Shown here: positions 24,680 to 34,266 of the stretch, one piece after another
Layout: each line of letters opens with the position of its first letter
Numbering within the stretch: the stretch's first letter is position 1
Assembly (NCBI RefSeq): GCF_000261365.1
Contig: NZ_AJVC01000006.1
Coordinates: 1 to 64,000 of the forward strand
Reading direction: 5' to 3'
Length of the DNA: 64,000 bases
Origin: Herbaspirillum sp. GW103
Lineage (GTDB): Bacteria; Pseudomonadota; Gammaproteobacteria; Burkholderiales; Burkholderiaceae_D
Translations under genes and position numbers: made by a program
The notes under the pieces: generated by a model
Database searches by the model: none
What the model saw: only the letters and a program-made list of their open reading frames with translations
Told to the model about the DNA's origin: nothing

Positions 24680-26461
24680 ATGGCCAACAAGAACATGAAA
24701 GCAGTCGACGTCGTCATCGTCGGCTTCGGCTGGACCGGCGCCATCATGGCCAAGGAAATGACCGAGGCCGGACAAAGCGTGGTGGCGCTGGAACGTGGCG
24801 TCTATCGCGACACCTATCCCGACGGCGCCTATCCCAAGACCATCGATGAACTGGAATACCAGCAGCGTTTCAAGTTATTCCAGAATCTGAACAAATCCTC
24901 GTTCACCTTCCGCCGCAAGAGCGGCGACAGCGCCATCCCCTATCGCCAGATCGCCATGTTCAAGCCCGGCGAAGGCGTGGGCGGGGCCGGGCTGCACTGG
25001 TCGGGCTGCCACTGGCGCGTGCTGCCGGAGGAGCTGCGCATGCGCAGCCATTACGAGGAACGTTACGGCAAGGGCTTCATCCCCAAGGACATGACTCTGC
25101 AGGACTGGGGCGTGACCTACGAAGAACTGGAACCGTATTTCGATTTCGCCGAAAAGATGATGGGCACATCCGGCACTGCTTACCGGGTGCAGGGCAAGGT
25201 AGTCGACGACAGCGGCAATCCCTTCGAGGCCAACCGCTCGGACAACTTTCCGTTGCCGGCGCAGAAGGAGCAATACCAGGCGGCGCTGTTTCGCAGGGCC
25301 GCGCAGCAAGCGGGCTTCCACCCCTTCACCTTGCCCTCGGCCAATGCCTCGGCGCCCTACGTGAACCAGTACGGTTGCCAGATGGGCCCCTGTACCTTCT
25401 GCGGCTATTGCTCCGGCTATGCCTGCTACAACTATTCCAAGGCCTCGCCCAACGTCAACATCATGCCGGCCCTGCGCAAGAGCGCGCTGTTCGAATTGCG
25501 CAGCAGCTGCAACGTGCTGCGCATCGAACTGGACAGCACGCGCAAGAAAGCCACTGGTGTCACCTACGTGGATGTCAATGGCGATACCGTCTTCCAGCCC
25601 GCCAACATCGTCATCGCCAGTACCTTTGCCTACAACAATGCGCGGCTGTTCCTGCTCTCGGGCATCGGCAAGCCCTATGACCCGGTCAGCAACACCGGAG
25701 CGGTCGGACGCAATATCGCCTTCCAGATGATGGCCTCCATCAATGCCTTCTTCGATCCGGGCAAGAACATCAACGGCTTCATCGGTGCCGGTGGCAATGG
25801 CGTGGCCGTGGATGACTTCAATGGCGATCATATGGACCACGGCCCGCTGGGCTTCGTCGGTGGTTCGCCGATCTGGTGCAATCCGGCCGGGGCCAAGCCG
25901 ATCTCGGGCATCCCCCTGCCCAGTGGCACGCCCAAGTGGGGACGCGACTGGAAGCGTGCAGTCAAGGCCAGCTATCTCAACACCATGTCCTTCGACGTGC
26001 ATGGTGCCAACATGGTCTATCGCGACGTGTATGTGGATCTCGATCCCAATTACAAGGATGCCTTCGGCCAGCCGCTGCTGCGCTTTACCTTCGACTGGAA
26101 GGACAACGACATCCGCATGAGCCGCTATGTCACCGACCAGGCCGTCAAGATCGCGCATGAGCTGAAGGCGCGCGAGATCAAGGTGACCGTCAAGGACTTC
26201 GGTGCAGCGCCGGACTTGCGTACCTACCAGACCACGCACTGGGCCGGTGGCGTGGCCATGGGCACGGACCCGTCCACCAGCGTGGTGAACCGCTATCTGC
26301 AGAGCTGGGATGTGCACAACGTCTTCGCGGTCGGATCGGGCGTGTTTGCCCAGGGTATCGGCTACAACCCGACTGGTACGGCCGTGGCGCTGGCTTACTG
26401 GTCGGCGCGCGCCATCCGTGAGCAGTACCTGAAGGATCCGCGCCCGCTGGTCAGCGCGTGA
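24680..26461 (+). CDS. GMC-type dehydrogenase flavoprotein (gluconate 2-dehydrogenase-like large subunit)
   Basis: The 593-residue FAD enzyme starts with the dinucleotide fold VVIVGFGWTGAIMAKEM (about residues 10-26). It carries the second GMC signature region VGGAGLHWSGCHWRVLP near 100-116, a Cys-rich QMGPCTFCGYCSGYACYN segment near 234-251, and the C-terminal FAD/active-site part GTDPSTSVVNRYLQSWDV and GYNPTGTAVALAYW. The Cys cluster resembles the 3Fe-4S ligand region of related dehydrogenases. It has no signal of its own and would be exported with the Tat-tagged subunit. It oxidises a sugar, polyol or sugar acid in the periplasm and passes electrons to the cytochrome subunit. The exact substrate is not determined. 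Confidence 0.9.
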   Translation: MANKNMKAVDVVIVGFGWTGAIMAKEMTEAGQSVVALERGVYRDTYPDGAYPKTIDELEYQQRFKLFQNLNKSSFTFRRKSGDSAIPYRQIAMFKPGEGVGGAGLHWSGCHWRVLPEELRMRSHYEERYGKGFIPKDMTLQDWGVTYEELEPYFDFAEKMMGTSGTAYRVQGKVVDDSGNPFEANRSDNFPLPAQKEQYQAALFRRAAQQAGFHPFTLPSANASAPYVNQYGCQMGPCTFCGYCSGYACYNYSKASPNVNIMPALRKSALFELRSSCNVLRIELDSTRKKATGVTYVDVNGDTVFQPANIVIASTFAYNNARLFLLSGIGKPYDPVSNTGAVGRNIAFQMMASINAFFDPGKNINGFIGAGGNGVAVDDFNGDHMDHGPLGFVGGSPIWCNPAGAKPISGIPLPSGTPKWGRDWKRAVKASYLNTMSFDVHGANMVYRDVYVDLDPNYKDAFGQPLLRFTFDWKDNDIRMSRYVTDQAVKIAHELKAREIKVTVKDFGAAPDLRTYQTTHWAGGVAMGTDPSTSVVNRYLQSWDVHNVFAVGSGVFAQGIGYNPTGTAVALAYWSARAIREQYLKDPRPLVSA

Positions 26462-26475
26462 AGACGGGAGCGATG

Positions 26476-27924
26476 ATGAAACGAATGATCCTGATCGCCA
26501 CCCTGGCCCTGGGTGCCGCCGCGCTGGCGGCCACTGCCGCCTGCAACCTGGCGCATGCCGATGATTCGCTGACGGTACCGGCCCCGCCCAAACCACCCGT
26601 GGGCGCGCGCCTGCTCAACCGGGAAATCACGGCGCAACGTCCCATGAGCATCCCGCCAGCCGATGCGGCACTGGCGGCACGTATCGCCAAGCAAGGCGGC
26701 GCCGGTGCCGATGACCGGCAACTGCTGCGCGGTGCCTACCTGGCGCGGGCCGGCGATTGCGTGGCCTGCCACACCAGCAGGGGCGGTACGCCCTTCGCCG
26801 GGGGACTGGCGCTGGCCTCGCCGATCGGTGCGATCTACTCCACCAACATCACGCCCGACAGGGAACACGGCATCGGTGACTGGAGCTATGAGGACTTCGC
26901 GCGCCTCATGCGTACCGGCGTCACCAAGGCCGGCTATACGGTCTATCCGGCCATGCCCTATCCCTCCTACTCGCGCCTGACCGACCAGGACATGCAGGCG
27001 CTGTATGCGTACTTCACCAAGGCCGTGCCGCCCTCGGCACAGGCCAATCGCGCCAATGACATCCCCTGGCCCTTGTCGATGCGCTGGCCGCTGGCGATCT
27101 GGCGCAAGCTGTTCGCGCCTACCCCGGCGCCCTATGCGGCACCGGCAGGTACCGATGCGCAGCTGGCGCGCGGGGCCTATCTGGTCGAAGGACTGGGTCA
27201 CTGCGGCAGCTGCCACACGCCGCGCTCGACCACCCTGCAGGAGAAATCGCTGCGGGATGACAGCAGCCGTCTGTATCTCTCCGGCGGCCAGGTAGTCGAT
27301 GGCTGGAGCGTACCGTCCTTGCGCAACGAACATGGTGGCGGCATTGCCGGCTGGAGTCAGGCCGATCTGGTCGAATTCCTGCGCACCGGTCGCAACCAAT
27401 ACACGGCCTCCTTCGGCGCCATGAACGATGTCATCGAGCATTCCATGCAGTACATGACCGAAGCTGATCTCAACGCCATGTCGCGCTACCTGTTGAGCCT
27501 GGCACCGCGCAATGGGGCCGAGCCTTACCGCTATGACGAAGTGACGGCCACCGCTGCCTACGAAGGACGTCCGCAAACGCCGGGCGCGGCCCTCTATCTG
27601 GACCGCTGCGCCGCCTGCCATCGCAGCAATGGCACCGGCTACGGCAAGGCCTTCCCGGCACTGGCGGGCAACCCGGTACTGCAGACCCAGGATGCGACCT
27701 CGGCCATCCGGATCATCCTGCAAGGGGGACGCCAGCCTTCCACCGACTCGGCCACGGCCGGGCTGGTGATGGCACCGTATGCGCAATTGCTCAACGACCG
27801 GCAGGTCGCCGAAGTGACTTCCTACATCCAGACCGCCTGGGGCAATCGTGGTGCGACGGTCAGCGCGGCTGATGTGGCCAAGATTCGCAAGACGGCCAGG
27901 CCGGTGGAGGAGCGGGTGCCCTGA
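26476..27924 (+). CDS. Triheme cytochrome c subunit of GMC dehydrogenase
   Basis: The 482-residue protein has a signal peptide and three c-type heme motifs: CVACH near residue 95, CGSCH near 243 and CAACH near 378, each in a cytochrome c domain with a later Met ligand. This is the membrane-associated electron acceptor of gluconate/sorbitol/alcohol dehydrogenases, feeding ubiquinone or an oxidase. ATGs at 26473 and 26476 are candidates; the second is best spaced from GGAG. A GTG at 26458 overlapping the stop of the flavoprotein gene is also in frame. It ends 12 bases from the convergent LysR gene. Confidence 0.92.
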   Translation: MKRMILIATLALGAAALAATAACNLAHADDSLTVPAPPKPPVGARLLNREITAQRPMSIPPADAALAARIAKQGGAGADDRQLLRGAYLARAGDCVACHTSRGGTPFAGGLALASPIGAIYSTNITPDREHGIGDWSYEDFARLMRTGVTKAGYTVYPAMPYPSYSRLTDQDMQALYAYFTKAVPPSAQANRANDIPWPLSMRWPLAIWRKLFAPTPAPYAAPAGTDAQLARGAYLVEGLGHCGSCHTPRSTTLQEKSLRDDSSRLYLSGGQVVDGWSVPSLRNEHGGGIAGWSQADLVEFLRTGRNQYTASFGAMNDVIEHSMQYMTEADLNAMSRYLLSLAPRNGAEPYRYDEVTATAAYEGRPQTPGAALYLDRCAACHRSNGTGYGKAFPALAGNPVLQTQDATSAIRIILQGGRQPSTDSATAGLVMAPYAQLLNDRQVAEVTSYIQTAWGNRGATVSAADVAKIRKTARPVEERVP

Positions 27925-27936
27925 TCGCAGGCACAC

Positions 27937-28842
27937 TCAGGCCGACTGGCAACGCCTCAGTTCATCGCGCAAATCGGCAGCAAAGGTTTCAGCCAGCGCC
28001 AGCCGCTTCCCGGGATAAGGAAAGATGATGGCGCAGCGCGTATCGAGTTCCTCCACCACCGGCCGGATCACCACACCGGCACTGATGAACGGCTCGGCCG
28101 TGATGCGCGAGACCAGCGTGATCCCCGCCCCTTCGGCCACCAGCGCACAGGCCACCAGCGAATTGGGCGTTTCCATGGCCACCTGCACCGATACCCGCAG
28201 CTTGGAGAGCGCATCATCGATCTGGTAGCGCATGTAGCTGTGCTGCGACAACAGAATCATGCGCTCCCCATCCAGCTCCTTGAGCGACACCCTCTTGCGG
28301 CGCGCCAGCCGGTGCCCGGCTGGCAGCACCAGCGCGCGCTCCAGCGGTTCCAGCGGTTCGATCGAAATCGAAGGCTGCGACAAGGGCAGCTCGACAATCC
28401 CAATATCGAATTGCTTGGTCGCGACCATCTCGGCAATCTGGCGCGACGGCAAGGTCTGCACGAACACCGACACCTGCGGACGCGCCGCTGCGAAGCGCGC
28501 CACCGTGCGCGGCACCAGGCTTTGCGAGAGCGCCGGCAATGTCGCAATGCGCAATGCGCCGGCACGCTGGTGACCGATATCGTGGGCCACCTGGGCGATG
28601 CGATCCAGGTTGCCGTAGATCGGTTCAAGCTCGGCATACAAGGCTTGCGCCTCGGGGGTGGCGACCAGCTTGCGGCCGCGCCGCTCGAACAGGTCGTAAC
28701 CGATACGGATCTCCAGATGGGCAATGGCGCGGCTGACCGCCGGCTGGGTCACGCTCATCATCTGCGCGGCACCGACCACGGTGCCCGTGCGCATGACCGA
28801 ATAGAAGGCTTCGATCTGGCGCAAATTCACGCTATTTCTCAT
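27937..28842 (-). CDS. LysR-family transcriptional regulator
   Basis: The 301-residue LysR protein has MRNSVNLRQIEAFYSVMRTG at the N terminus, then the recognition region QPAVSRAIAHLEIRIGYDLFERRGR (residues about 33-57). The effector domain has ALRIATLPALSQSLVP near residues 95-110. It resembles NocR/OccR-type regulators, which respond to opines, in its N-terminal helix-turn-helix. That resemblance is an impression from sequence, not a search result. It is divergent from the ABC importer/oxidase operon beginning at 29082 and most likely controls it. Confidence 0.9.
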   Translation of the reverse strand: MRNSVNLRQIEAFYSVMRTGTVVGAAQMMSVTQPAVSRAIAHLEIRIGYDLFERRGRKLVATPEAQALYAELEPIYGNLDRIAQVAHDIGHQRAGALRIATLPALSQSLVPRTVARFAAARPQVSVFVQTLPSRQIAEMVATKQFDIGIVELPLSQPSISIEPLEPLERALVLPAGHRLARRKRVSLKELDGERMILLSQHSYMRYQIDDALSKLRVSVQVAMETPNSLVACALVAEGAGITLVSRITAEPFISAGVVIRPVVEELDTRCAIIFPYPGKRLALAETFAADLRDELRRCQSA

Positions 28843-29004
28843 ATAACCAACTCGCTATCATCACTCGGAAAATATGCCTCAATGAGGTGCAGTATCGCAT
28901 CTTTCCAGTGCCTTTTACCTCGTAAAAACCCCTATTTGCACTGCAACAATACACATAACAAATAGGCATAAGCAACCTCAGAAAATTTAATATTTGCGGT
29001 GCCT

Positions 29005-29022
29005 CCTAGTGCCTACACTAGG
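29005..29022. promoter_or_regulatory. Inverted repeat upstream of the binding protein gene
   Basis: CCTAGTG and CACTAGG form a perfect 7-base inverted repeat with a 4-base centre, 60 bases before the start codon at 29082 and within the divergent LysR/operon gap. It is a candidate operator or 5' leader hairpin. Confidence 0.4.
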
Positions 29023-29081
29023 GCCTGTTCACATTCTCCTGCTGGCCATTCAACTGCACTCCCTACTTGGAGGAATACCTG

Positions 29082-30113
29082 ATGCGAAACATTCTTGGCG
29101 TAACGATGACGGCCGCCTTGCTGGCCACGGCGACTTCCCATGCAGCCGAAACGATGTACGTCGGCGGCTATGGCGGTTCCACCGAACAGGCTTTCAAGGA
29201 AAAGATCATTCCGCCCTTCGAGGCCAGCACCGGCAGCAAGGTCGTCTACGTCTCGGGCAACTCCACCGACATCCTGGCCAAGCTGCAAGCCCAGAAGGGC
29301 CGCCAGGAAATGTCGCTGGCCATGATCGATGACGGCCCGATGTACCAGGCGGTCGGACAGGGCCTGTGCGCCAAGATGGAAGAAGGCAGCAGCTCGCGCG
29401 AGGTCTATCCCAATGCCCGCATGATCGGGGACAAGTCCATCGGCATCGGCTTCATCGCCACCGGCCTGGCCTACAACAAGGAGGTCTTTGCCAGGAACGG
29501 TTGGAAAGCGCCCGACTCCTGGCAGGACCTGACCAATCCCAAGTACAAGCAGAAAGTGGTGATTCCCCCCATCACCAACGGCTACGGCCTGCTCACGCTG
29601 GTGATGATGGCTCGCCTCAACGGCGGTAGCGAAGAGAAGATCGCGCCGGGCTTCGACGCCATGATCAAGAAGGTGGCGCCCAACGTACTGGCCTGGGAAC
29701 CCTCGCCGGGCAAGATGGCCGAGATGCTGCAAACCGGTGAAGCCGCGCTGGCGGTGTGGGGCAATGGCCGCGTGCAGGCCGTGATCGACCAGGGCGCCCC
29801 GGTGGAATTCGTCTACCCCAAGGAAGGTGCAGTAGCGCTCATGTCGGCCGCCTGCGTCGTGGAAGGCGCACCGCAAGCCAAGCTGGCGCAGCAGTTCCTG
29901 CAATACGTGCTGTCGGCCGACGTGCAGGCCATCCTCGCCAATGCCCAGGGCTGGGGGCCGGTCAACAAGACCACCAAGCTTTCTCCGGAGGTCATCAAGC
30001 GCGTGGTCTATGGTCCCGAGAAGGTGGGGCAGATGATTGCGCCCAACTACGGCGTCATCAATGCCCAGCGTGCCGAGTGGACCAACCGCTGGAATCGTGC
30101 CGTCGAGCGCTAA
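29082..30113 (+). CDS. ABC transporter substrate-binding protein, spermidine/putrescine (PotD) type
   Basis: The 343-residue periplasmic protein has a signal peptide (MTAALLATATSHAA near residues 8-21). A group-1 binding fold follows with YVGGYGGSTEQAFKEKIIPP near residues 25-44, IGFIATGLAYNKEVF near 126-140 and GWGPVNKTTKL near 290-300. The ATG at 29082 has a strong GGAGGAA site and is preferred to the ATG 15 bases upstream. It heads an operon of ATPase, two permeases, a three-subunit dehydrogenase and RidA. PotD relatives bind polyamines and other cationic amines, and opines in some plant-associated bacteria. The ligand here is unknown. Confidence 0.88.
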   Translation: MRNILGVTMTAALLATATSHAAETMYVGGYGGSTEQAFKEKIIPPFEASTGSKVVYVSGNSTDILAKLQAQKGRQEMSLAMIDDGPMYQAVGQGLCAKMEEGSSSREVYPNARMIGDKSIGIGFIATGLAYNKEVFARNGWKAPDSWQDLTNPKYKQKVVIPPITNGYGLLTLVMMARLNGGSEEKIAPGFDAMIKKVAPNVLAWEPSPGKMAEMLQTGEAALAVWGNGRVQAVIDQGAPVEFVYPKEGAVALMSAACVVEGAPQAKLAQQFLQYVLSADVQAILANAQGWGPVNKTTKLSPEVIKRVVYGPEKVGQMIAPNYGVINAQRAEWTNRWNRAVER

Positions 30114-30155
30114 ACGCCCGCGCACCCTTACCAGATCAGACCAGGGGACCCCTCC

Positions 30156-31208
30156 ATGAGCTTTCTTCAATTGAATGGCCTGTCCAGGCACTATGGCGAC
30201 GTGGTAGCGGTCCGACAGTGCGATCTGTCGGTGGACAAGGGCGAATTCATCAGCCTGCTGGGACCGTCAGGTTGCGGCAAGACCACCACGCTGCAGATGA
30301 TCGCCGGCTTCGTGCAACCCAGCAGCGGACGCATCCTGCTGGATGGCCGCGACATCACCGAGGTCAAGCCGAGTCGGCGCGGACTGGGCATCGTGTTTCA
30401 GAACTACGCCTTGTTCCCGCACATGACGGTGGCGCAGAACGTCTCCTTCGGGATGGAAATGCAGGGACTGCCCGGCGGCGAGCGCAACCGACGGGTTTCG
30501 GAAACGCTGGAACTGGTTCATCTGGGCGCGATGGCGCAACGCTATCCCAAGGAGCTCTCCGGCGGCCAGCGCCAGCGTGTTGCACTGGCACGCGCCCTGG
30601 CCGTCCAGCCACCGGTACTGCTGCTGGATGAACCGATGGGAGCACTGGACGCCAAGCTGCGCGAGGAAATGCAGATCGAACTGCGCGCCCTGCAGCATCG
30701 GGTGGGCGTGACCACCATCATGGTCACGCATGACCAGGCAGAAGCCATGACCCTCTCCGACCGCGTGGTCTTGATGAACAAGGGTGGCATCGAACAGATC
30801 GGCCGTCCTTACGACATGTACGAACAACCGAACGGACGTTTTTCCTCAACCTTCCTCGGCAAGGCCAACGTGTTCGCCGCTACCCGCGTGCAGGGCCACC
30901 ATTGCGTGGAACTGGAGGGCTATCGTCTGCCGGCAGCAGACCTGGCCACCTGCGGCGAGGTCGAATACATCGTCCGTCCCGAGAAACTCGAATTCACCAC
31001 GCCCGAGACGGCGCTGCTGGCCGGTCGCGTGCAGGCCCGCGTATTCCTGGGCAATCATTGGCTTTACCAGGTGCAGACACCGCTGGGCCTGGTCCAGATC
31101 AGCCAGGCCAACAAGGGCGCTCCCGACTGGGACGAAGGCGATCCGGTCAGCCTGCGCTGGGCACCGGAGCATGCGCGCGTGGTCCCCCGTAGCGGAGCGG
31201 CACAATGA
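30156..31208 (+). CDS. ABC transporter ATP-binding protein, PotA type
   Basis: The 350-residue ATPase has Walker A GPSGCGKTTTLQMIAG (about residues 36-51), signature LSGGQRQRVALARALA (about 132-147) and Walker B PVLLLDEPMGALDAKL (about 151-166). A C-terminal TOBE-type domain (residues about 245-345) is typical of the polyamine/iron CUT1-like group. It precedes the first permease with a four-base overlap. Confidence 0.92.
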   Translation: MSFLQLNGLSRHYGDVVAVRQCDLSVDKGEFISLLGPSGCGKTTTLQMIAGFVQPSSGRILLDGRDITEVKPSRRGLGIVFQNYALFPHMTVAQNVSFGMEMQGLPGGERNRRVSETLELVHLGAMAQRYPKELSGGQRQRVALARALAVQPPVLLLDEPMGALDAKLREEMQIELRALQHRVGVTTIMVTHDQAEAMTLSDRVVLMNKGGIEQIGRPYDMYEQPNGRFSSTFLGKANVFAATRVQGHHCVELEGYRLPAADLATCGEVEYIVRPEKLEFTTPETALLAGRVQARVFLGNHWLYQVQTPLGLVQISQANKGAPDWDEGDPVSLRWAPEHARVVPRSGAAQ

Positions 31209-32065
31209 GCTCCCGTCCCGGCGCACTGCCTTACTGGATGGGCACGCCCGCAGCCCTGCTCACGCTGGCCTTCGTGGTGTTGCCCCTGGTGATTACCTTG
31301 TCGTTGAGTTTCTTCCCCTTCGTGGCCGGTGGCGGCACGGGCGACCATCTCACGCTGTCGCACTATCTCGATATCGCCACCGACGACTACTTCCAGACCA
31401 TCTTCCTGCGCACCTTCGGGCTGGCCCTGGTGGTCACCCTGATCTGCATCGTCATCGGCGTACCGGAAGCCTACGTGCTCTCGCGCCTGTCGGAACGATG
31501 GCGCGCCGTCTCCCTGGTCATCGTGCTGGGACCGCTGCTGATCTCGGTGGTCGTGCGCACCCTGGGCTGGGCCATCCTGCTGGGCAATGAAGGCGTGATC
31601 AACAAGGCGCTCATGGCGGTTGGCCTCATCGATACGCCGGTCAAGATCATGTTCACCTTTACCGGTGTGGTGATCGCGCTGGTACACGTGCTGGTGCCGA
31701 TGATGGTATTGGCGGTGTGGGCATCCCTGCAAAAGCTCGATCCCGCCACCGAACAGGCCGCCGAATCGCTGGGCGCGGGGCTGGGTACGATCATGCTGCG
31801 CATCGTTTTCCCGCAGGTCATCCCGGGGGTGCTCTCGGGTGGTCTGATCGTGTTCTCGCTGGCCGCCAGCGCCTTCGCCACCCCGGCCATCATCGGCGGA
31901 CGCCGGCTCAAGGTGGTGCCCACGACGATCTACGATGAATTCCTGGGCAATCTCAACTGGCCTCTGGGCGCGGCCCTGTCGGTGGTGTTGCTGGTGATCG
32001 TGCTGGCCGTCTCGCTGGGCGTCAACCGCCTGGTGGAGCGACGTTACAAGCAGGTGTTCCAATGA
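31205..32065 (+). CDS. ABC transporter permease, PotB type
   Basis: The 286-residue inner-membrane protein has six hydrophobic helices. The EAA loop EQAAESLGAGLGTIMLRIVF (about residues 180-199) lies between helices 4 and 5. It overlaps the ATPase gene upstream and the second permease downstream by four bases each, so the transport genes are tightly coupled. Confidence 0.9.
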   Translation: MSSRPGALPYWMGTPAALLTLAFVVLPLVITLSLSFFPFVAGGGTGDHLTLSHYLDIATDDYFQTIFLRTFGLALVVTLICIVIGVPEAYVLSRLSERWRAVSLVIVLGPLLISVVVRTLGWAILLGNEGVINKALMAVGLIDTPVKIMFTFTGVVIALVHVLVPMMVLAVWASLQKLDPATEQAAESLGAGLGTIMLRIVFPQVIPGVLSGGLIVFSLAASAFATPAIIGGRRLKVVPTTIYDEFLGNLNWPLGAALSVVLLVIVLAVSLGVNRLVERRYKQVFQ

Positions 32066-32862
32066 AGACGCGCGTGCCCCTGCCCCTGATGCTGTTCCAT
32101 CTCGCCTTTGCGACCTTCATGCTGGCGCCGCTGGTGATGGTGGTGTGCGTCTCCTTCACCGACAAGGGATATATCTCGCTGCCCTTCGACGGCGCCTCGC
32201 TGCGCTGGTATGGCGCCATCCTGAGCGACGACAGCTTCATGACGGCCTTCTATCGCAGCCTGTGGCTGGGTGTGACGGCGGCGACCCTGGCGACTCTGCT
32301 GGCGGTACCGGCCGGCATGGCCATCGCCTGGTATCGCTTCCCCGGTCGGGAGGCACTGCTGGGGCTGCTGTTGTCGCCCCTGATGGTGCCCAACATCGTG
32401 CTGGGCATTGCGCTGCTGCGCTTGCTCACCTTGCTGGGTTCGCCCGGTACGGCCTGGGGCCTGACAGTCGCACACACGGTCATCGTGCTGCCCTACGTGC
32501 TGCGCCTGGTGGTGGCTGCTGCTACCGGCTTTGACCGCACCATTGCGCAGGCCGCCCAGTCGCTGGGGGCCTCGGCCTGGACCGTGTTCCGGCGGGTGGA
32601 GCTGCCACTGCTCATTCCCGGTGTGGCCGGGGGCTGGATCATCGCCTTCATCAACAGCTTCGATGAACTCACCATGTCCATCTTCGTCGCCTCGGCCGGC
32701 ACCGAGACGCTGCCGGTGAAGATGTACAACCACATCGCCAACACCATTGATCCGCTGCTGGCCTCGGTCTCCACCGTGCTCATCGTACTCACGCTGGTGC
32801 TCATGGCACTGCTGGAACGCTTCTACGGACTGGACCGGATTCTCTCTGGAAAGACATCATGA
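32062..32862 (+). CDS. ABC transporter permease, PotC type
   Basis: The 266-residue permease has six membrane helices and an EAA loop AQAAQSLGASAWTVFRRVEL (about residues 165-185). It pairs with the PotB-type permease and overlaps the following oxidoreductase gene by four bases, tying import directly to oxidation of the cargo. Confidence 0.9.
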   Translation: MKTRVPLPLMLFHLAFATFMLAPLVMVVCVSFTDKGYISLPFDGASLRWYGAILSDDSFMTAFYRSLWLGVTAATLATLLAVPAGMAIAWYRFPGREALLGLLLSPLMVPNIVLGIALLRLLTLLGSPGTAWGLTVAHTVIVLPYVLRLVVAAATGFDRTIAQAAQSLGASAWTVFRRVELPLLIPGVAGGWIIAFINSFDELTMSIFVASAGTETLPVKMYNHIANTIDPLLASVSTVLIVLTLVLMALLERFYGLDRILSGKTS

Positions 32863-33983
32863 TTTCAACGGATATCGATACCCTCATCATCGGCGGCGGC
32901 GTGGTAGGCATGTCCATCGCCTACGGCTTGAGCAAGGCCGGTGAAAGGGTGCTGGTACTGGACGAAGGCGATGATGCCTTCCGCGCCGCACGCGGCAACT
33001 TCGGTCTGGTATGGGTACAGGGCAAGGGAGAGGAACGTCCCGACTATGCGCGCTGGAGCATGGCCTCGGTGTTGCGCTGGTCGTCCTTCGCACAGGAGCT
33101 GACGGCCGGCAACGGCATCGACCTGGAACTGCAACAGATCGGCGGACTGCAATTCTTCCTCAACGACGACGAGCTGCGCGCCTACGTGCAGAAACTGGAA
33201 CGCCTGCGCGAGGCCGTCGGTGACTATCCCTTCGAGGTACTCGATCCGGTGGCCCTGAAAGAACTCTCACCGTACATCGGACCGGAAGTGGTCGGTGCCG
33301 TCTATGGTCCGCGTGATGGTCACGTCAGTCCGTTACGCCTGCTGCGCTCGCTGGTGCAGTCCTTTCATGCACGCGGCGGGGTCCTGCGCAACGGCGTGCA
33401 CTGTGAGCAGATCGTCCATCGTGCCGGGCAGTTCGAGGTCCACGCCGGTGGCCAGCAATACGTGGCCGGCAAGCTGGTGCTGGCCGCCGGGCTGGGCAAC
33501 CGCACGCTGGCTCCGCTGGTCGGACTGGACGCGCCGGTCGCCCCCAATCGCGGCCAGGTGCTGGTGACCGAACGCATGCAGCCGTTTCTGCGCCACCCCT
33601 CGGGCCATGTGCGGCAGACAGGCGAAGGCGTGGTCCAGATCGGTGACTCCAAGGAGGACGTCGGTTTTGATGACCGCACCTCGATCGACCAGTTGGCCCA
33701 TATCGCCAACCGCGCACGTAAATATTTTCCGCTGCTCGATGGCGCCAATGTCGTTCGCACCTGGGGGGCATTGCGGGTGATGACACCGGATGGCTTCCCC
33801 ATCTACGAGCAGTCGCGTCAATGTCCCGGGGCTTTCCTGGTGACCTGCCACAGCGGCATCACGCTGGCGGCCATGCACGCCGGTCCCCTCTCGGACTGGA
33901 TCCGGGGTGCTGCCGAGCCAGCCGCCATTTCCACCTTCAAAGCGGAGCGATTCCATGTTCAAGTCGATGCTGACGGCCGATGA
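32859..33983 (+). CDS. FAD-dependent amino/imino acid dehydrogenase, DadA/HcnC-like subunit
   Basis: The 374-residue flavoprotein starts with the FAD-binding motif LIIGGGVVGMSIAYGLSKAG (about residues 7-26). The D-amino acid oxidase-type fold follows, with a second FAD contact near residues 200-212 (GKLVLAAGLGNRT) and a C-terminal HSGITLAAMHAGPL segment near 331-344. It corresponds to the catalytic beta subunit of heterotrimers such as HcnABC, octopine/nopaline oxidase and D-hydroxyproline dehydrogenase. The small ferredoxin-like and large FAD/NAD subunits follow immediately, completing the trimer. The substrate is probably the compound imported by the adjacent transporter. Confidence 0.85.
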   Translation: MISTDIDTLIIGGGVVGMSIAYGLSKAGERVLVLDEGDDAFRAARGNFGLVWVQGKGEERPDYARWSMASVLRWSSFAQELTAGNGIDLELQQIGGLQFFLNDDELRAYVQKLERLREAVGDYPFEVLDPVALKELSPYIGPEVVGAVYGPRDGHVSPLRLLRSLVQSFHARGGVLRNGVHCEQIVHRAGQFEVHAGGQQYVAGKLVLAAGLGNRTLAPLVGLDAPVAPNRGQVLVTERMQPFLRHPSGHVRQTGEGVVQIGDSKEDVGFDDRTSIDQLAHIANRARKYFPLLDGANVVRTWGALRVMTPDGFPIYEQSRQCPGAFLVTCHSGITLAAMHAGPLSDWIRGAAEPAAISTFKAERFHVQVDADGR

Positions 33984-34266
33984 AGACCGTCGCCCCGAGG
34001 TTGCCATTCTGGTGGACGGCCAGTCCATCAGCGCCAGGGAAGGCGAAAGCCTGGCCACTGCCCTGCTCAATGCGGGAATCAGCCCCTTGCGGCATACCCC
34101 GGTATCAGCAAGCCCGCGTGCGCCCTTCTGTCTGATGGGCGTGTGTTTCGATTGCCTGGTCGAAGTCGATGGCCGCCAGAACGTGCAGTCCTGCATGCTC
34201 CCGGTGCATGCCGGCATGCAGGTGCGGCTGCCGCACGGCGCGCGTCGCGTGGGAGACCCCGCATGA
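33955..34266 (+). CDS. (2Fe-2S)-binding subunit, HcnA-like
   Basis: The 103-residue Fer2_4-type protein has the cluster motif FCLMGVCFDCLVEVDG (about residues 59-74) and a later Cys in VQSCMLPV near residue 82, giving the CxxxxCxxC...C ligands. It resembles the N-terminal part of sarcosine oxidase alpha and HcnA. The ATG at 33955 lies inside the end of the upstream gene (29-base overlap) with GGAG before it. A longer frame begins earlier but adds no conserved sequence. Confidence 0.87.
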   Translation: MFKSMLTADEDRRPEVAILVDGQSISAREGESLATALLNAGISPLRHTPVSASPRAPFCLMGVCFDCLVEVDGRQNVQSCMLPVHAGMQVRLPHGARRVGDPA

